Shown: positions 59,001-64,000 of the stretch, one piece after another
Layout: every line of letters starts with the position of its first letter
Numbering within the stretch: position 1 is the stretch's first letter
Assembly (NCBI GenBank): GCA_018398815.1
Contig: CM031628.1
Span: 3,055,667-3,119,666 of the forward strand
Direction of reading: 5' to 3'
DNA from: Conus ventricosus
Taxonomy: Eukaryota > Mollusca > Gastropoda > Neogastropoda > Conidae
DNA length: 64,000 nt
The notes under the pieces: model-generated
Database searches by the model: none
Told to the model about the DNA's origin: nothing
What the model saw: only the letters and a program-made list of their open reading frames with translations
Position numbers and translations under genes: made by a program

Positions 59001-61345
59001 ATGTAAGGAGAGAAAAAGATAAAATTTTAAGGGTCAAACCGGGAAAGGCTGAAAATGTTTTGATACGTAGAGGGGGGGGGGAGAAGTTAGTTCAAACGTT
59101 AAAACCAAAAAGACCGCACTCGGGAAAAAAGTTTCTGGAAGGCGGGGGAGGGGGCAACATTTTCATGTGGTTGAAAATTTTGTTGGGGAAACAGAAAAGG
59201 AAATTTAAAGAGTGTACAAGAAATTGCTTAAATTTGCAGGTCAAACCCGAAATGGGCCGACAAAGTTTTTTATAAGCAGAGGGTAAAAGGTTTTGGGGGG
59301 AAATTTTTGTTAAAGGTTTTGGGAAACCCTAATTCCCGTCTTTAAAGTTTGCGTTCACGTTGCAAAAATTTATCTGTCAAATTTTTTGCTCGGAAAAACA
59401 AAACCCAAAATTTAAAGAGGGCGACTCTAAAATGGGGTTTCAAAATTTAAATAGGTTCCTCATTCGATTTCATTCCCCTACGTAACGTAAGGAAAAGTTG
59501 AAAACTATGTGAAAAAATTATGCCCAAAAACGACCATGCCGTGTTGGGAAAAAGTTTTTGAAATGCTGTAGGTATTTTAGGATTATTATGTGAAGAAATC
59601 CCCATTTGGAAAAAAAAAAAACAAAAAGAATGACATGATTAGAAAAAGGTTAAAGTCAAAATAAATCCAGTGGCTGACACTGTTTTGATCAAAAAAGGGG
59701 GCGAGAAGTTGGGATTTAAAATTAAAGCTAACGCGATCACACTGTGTAAAATAGTTCCCGTGGAGGGGGTTGTAGTTTGAAATCTTGTTCGGAAATAGAG
59801 AGGGAAAAGAATGAAACTACCCAAAAAATTTTCTCAAATTTCGGGTCAAAAACCCCAAAATTTACTCTCAACGTTTGACATGGGCCCACAGAGGAAAGGG
59901 TTAGGGGGAAATTAAAGGTTTAAAAATTGTGTGAAAATGACTTGGGGTAAACTGTGGGCAAATAACCCCAAACATTGTTGGGGTATTTGCAAATATTTCT
60001 TCCTTTTCGGAAATTTTGGGGGGAAAATTTAATGGAAATTGAAAGAGAGCGTTCTAAAAAAGGATACGGATTCGAAAATTTGGGTTCCGGCGTCCGACTT
60101 CGCTTCAATACGGGAGGGTAGGGGTAACGAAGGCCTGTGAAAAGGTTTTTGTGAACACGATCACACTATGTGAAATAGTTCCCGAAAACTGGGAAAAGTT
60201 TCATTATTACTGTGCAGTTTTAAATCCTGAAATTTTTTTGTTGTTGTTTTTGTTGTCGGAAAAAGAAGAAAATGAATTGGGGTGATTAGAAAAGGATTAA
60301 TTTTTCCCAAAACAGTCCAAATATGACCGAAACCCCGTTTTTTACCCTGTAGAGGTGGGGTTTTTGGAAGGGTTTTGTCCGTAGTTAGGGCCCCGATGGC
60401 ACAGTTTAAAGATATTCCAAGACTGGTAGAAAATGGGTTTCAACAATACGTATGGCCCCCAAAAATTTTGATCGGAATTGACAGGAATTGAAAGAGGGCG
60501 ATTCTAAAAGAGTGGAGGGGCTGACAGTTTAATAATACAGGGGAGAGGGTTTCGGGAAAAAATAAATTTCTAAAATGATGCGAAAAACATCACACACTCC
60601 GCCCAAAACCTTTAAAACGTAGTGGGAGTGTAGTTCTATTCCCGGAAAACAATAGAAAATTTAAAGAGGGGCCCATTCTAAAAAAAGTGAGAGGGGCTGG
60701 GTTTTAATTTTATAAGGGGAGAGTTGCGGAAAAAATTGACGAAAATGATGCAACCGACACACACTCAACAATAATTTAAAGCATAGCGTAGATCAATTTG
60801 AGATGTAGTTCTATTTGGAAACAATAGAAATTGAAAGAGCGCGATTTTAAAATGGTTAGGGGGGGTTTTCCTCCGTTCGGCTACAAATTCGATACGTAGA
60901 GGGGAGGATAGTTGAAACTATGGGAAAGTTACGCGAAAAGCGATTTTTATCGTGCCCAAATAGCTCTCAGTGCGTAGATGTTGTAAGATTATTTGTCGAA
61001 TAATCCTGTTCGGAAAAACAACAACAAGCAAATGAATGAGAATGATTTGAAAACATTAAATTCCCCGAAACCAAACCGGAAAAGGATGACTTTTGTTGAA
61101 AACAGGGAAAGGGGTTTGAAGCTATGGGCAATTTTTGGCGAACAACATTTCCCCTATGTATATAGTTTCCTTGAATTTCTGTGGAGGGGTAGAATTAAAC
61201 TTGTGGTTTAAAATGCTTTTTGGGGTTATAAAAGGAAAGAATGCGATGACAAGAAAATTGGGGGTTAAATTTCAGGTTAATTTCCCCAAAAAGATTTCCA
61301 AAGTTTTGATATGGAGAGGGGGGGTTAGGAGGCATCATGTCAAAT
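56060..61345 (+). repeat. ~200-bp satellite, about 25 units
   Basis: Recurring landmarks GAAA(A/T)TGAAAGAG(A/C)GCGATTCTAAAA (degenerate), TACGTAGAGGGGAGGGT(A)GTTGAA and ACGATCACACTGTGTGAAATAG occur every 170-240 bp; examples lie near 57385, 57600, 58235, 58510, 58714, 59410, 60037, 60494, 60830 and 61030. Units are strongly diverged or badly sequenced. No coding frame persists through a unit. Confidence 0.8.
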
Positions 61346-61371
61346 GTTAGGTAACACAATTGCATGTATAA

Positions 61372-62029
61372 CCACACACACACACACACACACCAACACA
61401 CACACCCCACCCCACACACCCCCACACACAATAAAAATCAACCTTACTGTACCATCATTTTTTTTTTTTTTCTCTCTCTTGAATAGGGTTTTATGGGGTC
61501 ACTTTGTTTCTGTTTTCCCAAAAGACCCTATTTTTTTTTTTGGGGACTTTTCTTTAAGTCCCTTTGGGGTACGAGTTCCACGCTACTGCAGTCCCCTTTG
61601 GCAGCAATATTCCACCAGGGGTCACCTCAAATTGAATTCAATTATTACATAGTTCACGTTTTTTTTATGCTTTTTTAAAACAATTTTTTGTGTGGAAGGG
61701 GAAAATAGCGGCAAAGGAAAGGGGAAAATTTTTACCCTTTCAACCACGTACAAAAAAAAAAAAACCCCGATCTTAAATTCCTCTGTAAACACACACACAC
61801 CCCACAACACACACACACACACACACACCCCCACACATTCCTGGGGCTATTTTTATGTATTTGCAATCAGGGTTTGCCCTTTACTTTTTTTAAAAATTTT
61901 TATAAATTTGGGAAAAGAATTTCTGACATAAAAAATATTTTTCCCCCAACGTAAAATAAAATAAATATATTATTTTAAATATATATATATATATATAAAA
62001 ATATATATATATTATAAAAATAAAATATA
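61372..62029. repeat. CA and TA microsatellites with anonymous spacers
   Basis: CA runs at 61372-61430 and 61789-61835, TA-rich run at 61960-62022, with homopolymer-rich DNA between. Confidence 0.88.
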
Positions 62030-62099
62030 ATGCTGAACAAATTTAAATTGTGTGGGGGAAAAAAAGCGTGGGTTTAAAAAAATTTTTTCCATCAAGAGT

Positions 62100-62350
62100 A
62101 ATAATTTGGGGAAAAATTTGGGAAAATTTTTTTAAAAAAAAAAGGGGGGGGGGGGGGTAAAAATTTTAAAAATGAAAAACCCCCCACTAAAATGCATGAG
62201 GGAACCACCCCAATCCCCCTCGAAAGGGGATCTAAAAGTACACCTGCCCCAAAGGCCCTTTTGTTTCCGCTGGGTCGGGAAATCCCGGGAGACAAAGGCT
62301 GATTGTGTCCGTGGGTCTTGGCGTCTAATAGGACCACACCACAGTCCGTA
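62100..62350 (-). repeat. Dispersed repeat, inverted partner of 52030-52310
   Basis: Minus-strand copy of the repeat; the adjoining ~62030-62110 is an inverted degraded copy of the ~95-bp element. Confidence 0.7.
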
Positions 62351-62404
62351 ATTCTTTTATTGTGTATAGTAAAGATGTTTCTTTATTCATTTAAAATACC
62401 CTTG

Positions 62405-62465
62405 TTTTTTTTCAATTTTCCCCCAAATTCAAACCCGCCTGGAGGGCTTCTTCAGGGAAACCCTC
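62405..62465 (-). ncRNA. Possible hammerhead-like core of a Penelope flanking repeat
   Basis: On the minus strand CCCTGAAGAAGCCC, TCCAGGCGGG and TTTGAA follow the CUGANGA / stem II / GAA(A) order seen in Penelope flanking repeats. No reverse transcriptase is found nearby and the final box is imperfect. Confidence 0.25.
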
Positions 62466-62640
62466 TCTTATGTTTTTGAACGTCCCTTTAACCCAAAAAG
62501 GGCTCCTTTTTGCCTCTGACCCCGGGGGAACAAGACCACGGGCCCGTGCCTGAGAGACACAGGGCTCCATAAATGTTTTCCCCCAAATTTGGACACGGGA
62601 ACTTCGAACCCTGTGGAGGAATTTGGGGAAACCCAAAGGA

Positions 62641-62711
<71 letters not shown>
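62641..62711. repeat. 71-nt poly-G tract
   Basis: Uninterrupted G after GGAC. Polyproline frames here are not genes. Confidence 0.95.
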
Positions 62712-62712
<1 letters not shown>

Positions 62713-63120
62713 AAAAAAAAGCAAATTTTAAAGCTAAGACCCCCGTCCCGGGGTCAGAGCACCTGAGAAGACAAGAATTCTCCATGTTATCGGGTGTAGG
62801 AACACAGTCATATTTCAACTGCCACTCTTTTCCTCTCCTCTCTCTCTCTCTTCCCTCTTCTCTCTCTTTCTCCTTTACTCTGACCTCTCTCTGTGGTATT
62901 TTTTGTTTTTTTTGTTTGTTCTTTGAAAGTGCCTTCTTTTTCACCACCCCCATGTCATTATTACTTTTATGATAGTTTGCTCATCATTGTAGAATTAGTC
63001 CATGTTGCAAGTTGAGGTTTTCAGTATGAATGATATGGTCGACATAATATTCATGATAAGGACAAAGTAAGCTAGGCTTTGGCCTAAAAACTTTATCCTT
63101 TCCAAAATTTATCAATCAAA
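62712..63120. other. Anonymous DNA
   Basis: A CT-rich stretch (62838-62900) and otherwise no gene or repeat recognised. Confidence 0.4.
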
Positions 63121-63124
63121 AAAA

Positions 63125-63300
63125 TCTCAAACGTCCTCTCTCTCTCTCCTCTCTCTCTCTTACAAAACTCCCCGCTCTCTCCTCTCTCTCTCTACTTCTC
63201 TTCCTCTCTCCTCTCTTTTTTCTTCTCTCTCTCTCCTTCCTCTCTCCATCACAGATGTTGTGTGTGGTTGGTGTTGTGGTTGTGTGGTGTGTTGTGTTGG
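63125..63300. repeat. CT then GT microsatellites
   Basis: CT run to ~63245 followed by GT-rich sequence. Confidence 0.93.
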
Positions 63301-64000
63301 GTGGACTGTAACGGGTTCTGTGGACCAGCCAGCACGGCGACATCCCCCAACGCGGGGGGCCCAACCCGCAAGGGCTGAGGACCTTTCGAAAAGGCTGTGG
63401 GCCCAAAATTTTCCCGCGTGCCCCCCCGTCCCACCCCCCAGGGGGCTGCTCAACAGCACCACGCCACAATACCTCACCTGCAGGGCCGCCAGGTGCGGTA
63501 AAACCCTAGTCCGGTATTTAAGGCCCTGCAGTGGGCAAGGCAGGGGGGGAAGTGGTTTTTTTAGACAGTCTATTGATGAGCGTGACCACCCGGTGGGGAG
63601 CAGCTTAGGAGAATGCTGGGACGCAGCAGCAGCAGCACCGTCGGAAGCACCATCGTCACACTGGACTGTGACGTCATAAGGTGTTTCCGATCTGGCGCGC
63701 TGCTCGGGGGCGGTCCCGCTTTCATCCTCTTTTATGGGCTCCCACTCTAGGGCATTTTTTACTTGGTTCCGTGTGGTGTGTGTGTGGTGTGGTGTGTGTG
63801 TGGTGTGTGTGTGGGGGTCCAAAAACAGAGTTATTGGGGTTCCCCACCCTTCCCCCCATCACCCCCCCCCCCCCCCCTCCCCCCCGTTCCCACCTCAAAC
63901 CGCTGGGCCCCATGAACACAAATGACAACACACCAAACAAATAAATTTTTTTGATTCTGTTTTTTTCCTTTGGGGTCCAAGGAAAAAAATAATTAAAAAC
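63301..64000. other. GC-rich DNA with overlapping open frames, no supported gene
   Basis: A plus frame (63260-63679, 139 codons) and a minus frame (63160-63822, 220 codons) overlap, both ending in microsatellite sequence. High GC and CAG-type triplets (63627-63640) could belong to a host exon or CpG-rich promoter, but I recognise no domain. A GT run (63770-63815) and a C run (~63860-63880) follow. Confidence 0.3.

Noticed and set aside
63160..63822. 220-codon minus-strand frame
   Set aside because: It starts and ends in microsatellite sequence, overlaps another long frame, and has no recognisable domain.

Overview
This is repeat-rich nuclear DNA from an animal, most likely an invertebrate; I cannot name the species. 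There is no bacterial gene organisation, no rRNA or tRNA gene, and no host gene I can support. Almost everything recognisable is selfish DNA: fragments of Maverick/Polinton (adintovirus-like) virus-like elements, a Penelope-like retroelement, a DIRS-type tyrosine-recombinase retroelement, the 3' end of a LINE, several satellites and minisatellites, and abundant TA, CA, GA and CT microsatellites. There are three gaps of exactly 100 N (1825-1924, 20006-20105, 43408-43507). Order and distance across them are scaffolding statements, not sequence.

Layout. 0-6.5 kb: anonymous DNA, an ATC microsatellite, a 61-bp satellite (1.65-5.76 kb), a second ~86-bp satellite and a CT-rich tract. 6.5-15.4 kb: decayed virus-like DNA. 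A left block (6.77-10.0 kb) holds a penton-like gene, a conserved unknown ('gene A'), a small membrane protein and a coiled-coil gene. After a homopolymer scar come a packaging ATPase, a second conserved unknown ('MSRGP gene') and a Maverick-type integrase. 15.8-20.0 kb: a poor-looking copy of a duplicated segment. 20.1-24.2 kb: a second, better preserved virus-like block with the same genes as the left block, in opposite orientation, including one uninterrupted penton-like ORF. 24.3-28.0 kb: a Penelope-like element with ~240-bp flanking repeats and hammerhead-like motifs. 28.2-29.5 kb: ~620-bp repeat units. 29.9-33.0 kb: the cleaner copy of the duplicated segment, with a 51-bp minisatellite. 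33.7-36.9 kb: the DIRS-type element. 38.2-40.4 kb: small tandem arrays. 40.8-46.9 kb: a large inverted repeat (arms ~1.2 kb, carrying a LINE tail) around an array of ~620-bp units. 48-62.8 kb: homopolymer-biased sequence with a ~200-bp satellite (56.1-61.3 kb). 62.8-64 kb: CT/GT microsatellites and a GC-rich stretch.

How the parts fit. The two virus-like blocks share a conserved layout: penton-like gene and gene A are transcribed away from each other from a 19-39 bp gap, and gene A converges on the small membrane-protein gene, which follows a coiled-coil gene. The copies differ a great deal at protein level, so they look like two lineages and not one recent duplication. Most coding regions here carry frequent frame changes. 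Some are true decay, but the density of single-base indels, including in satellites, suggests uncorrected long-read error as well, so 'pseudogene' below means 'reading frame not intact in this sequence'.
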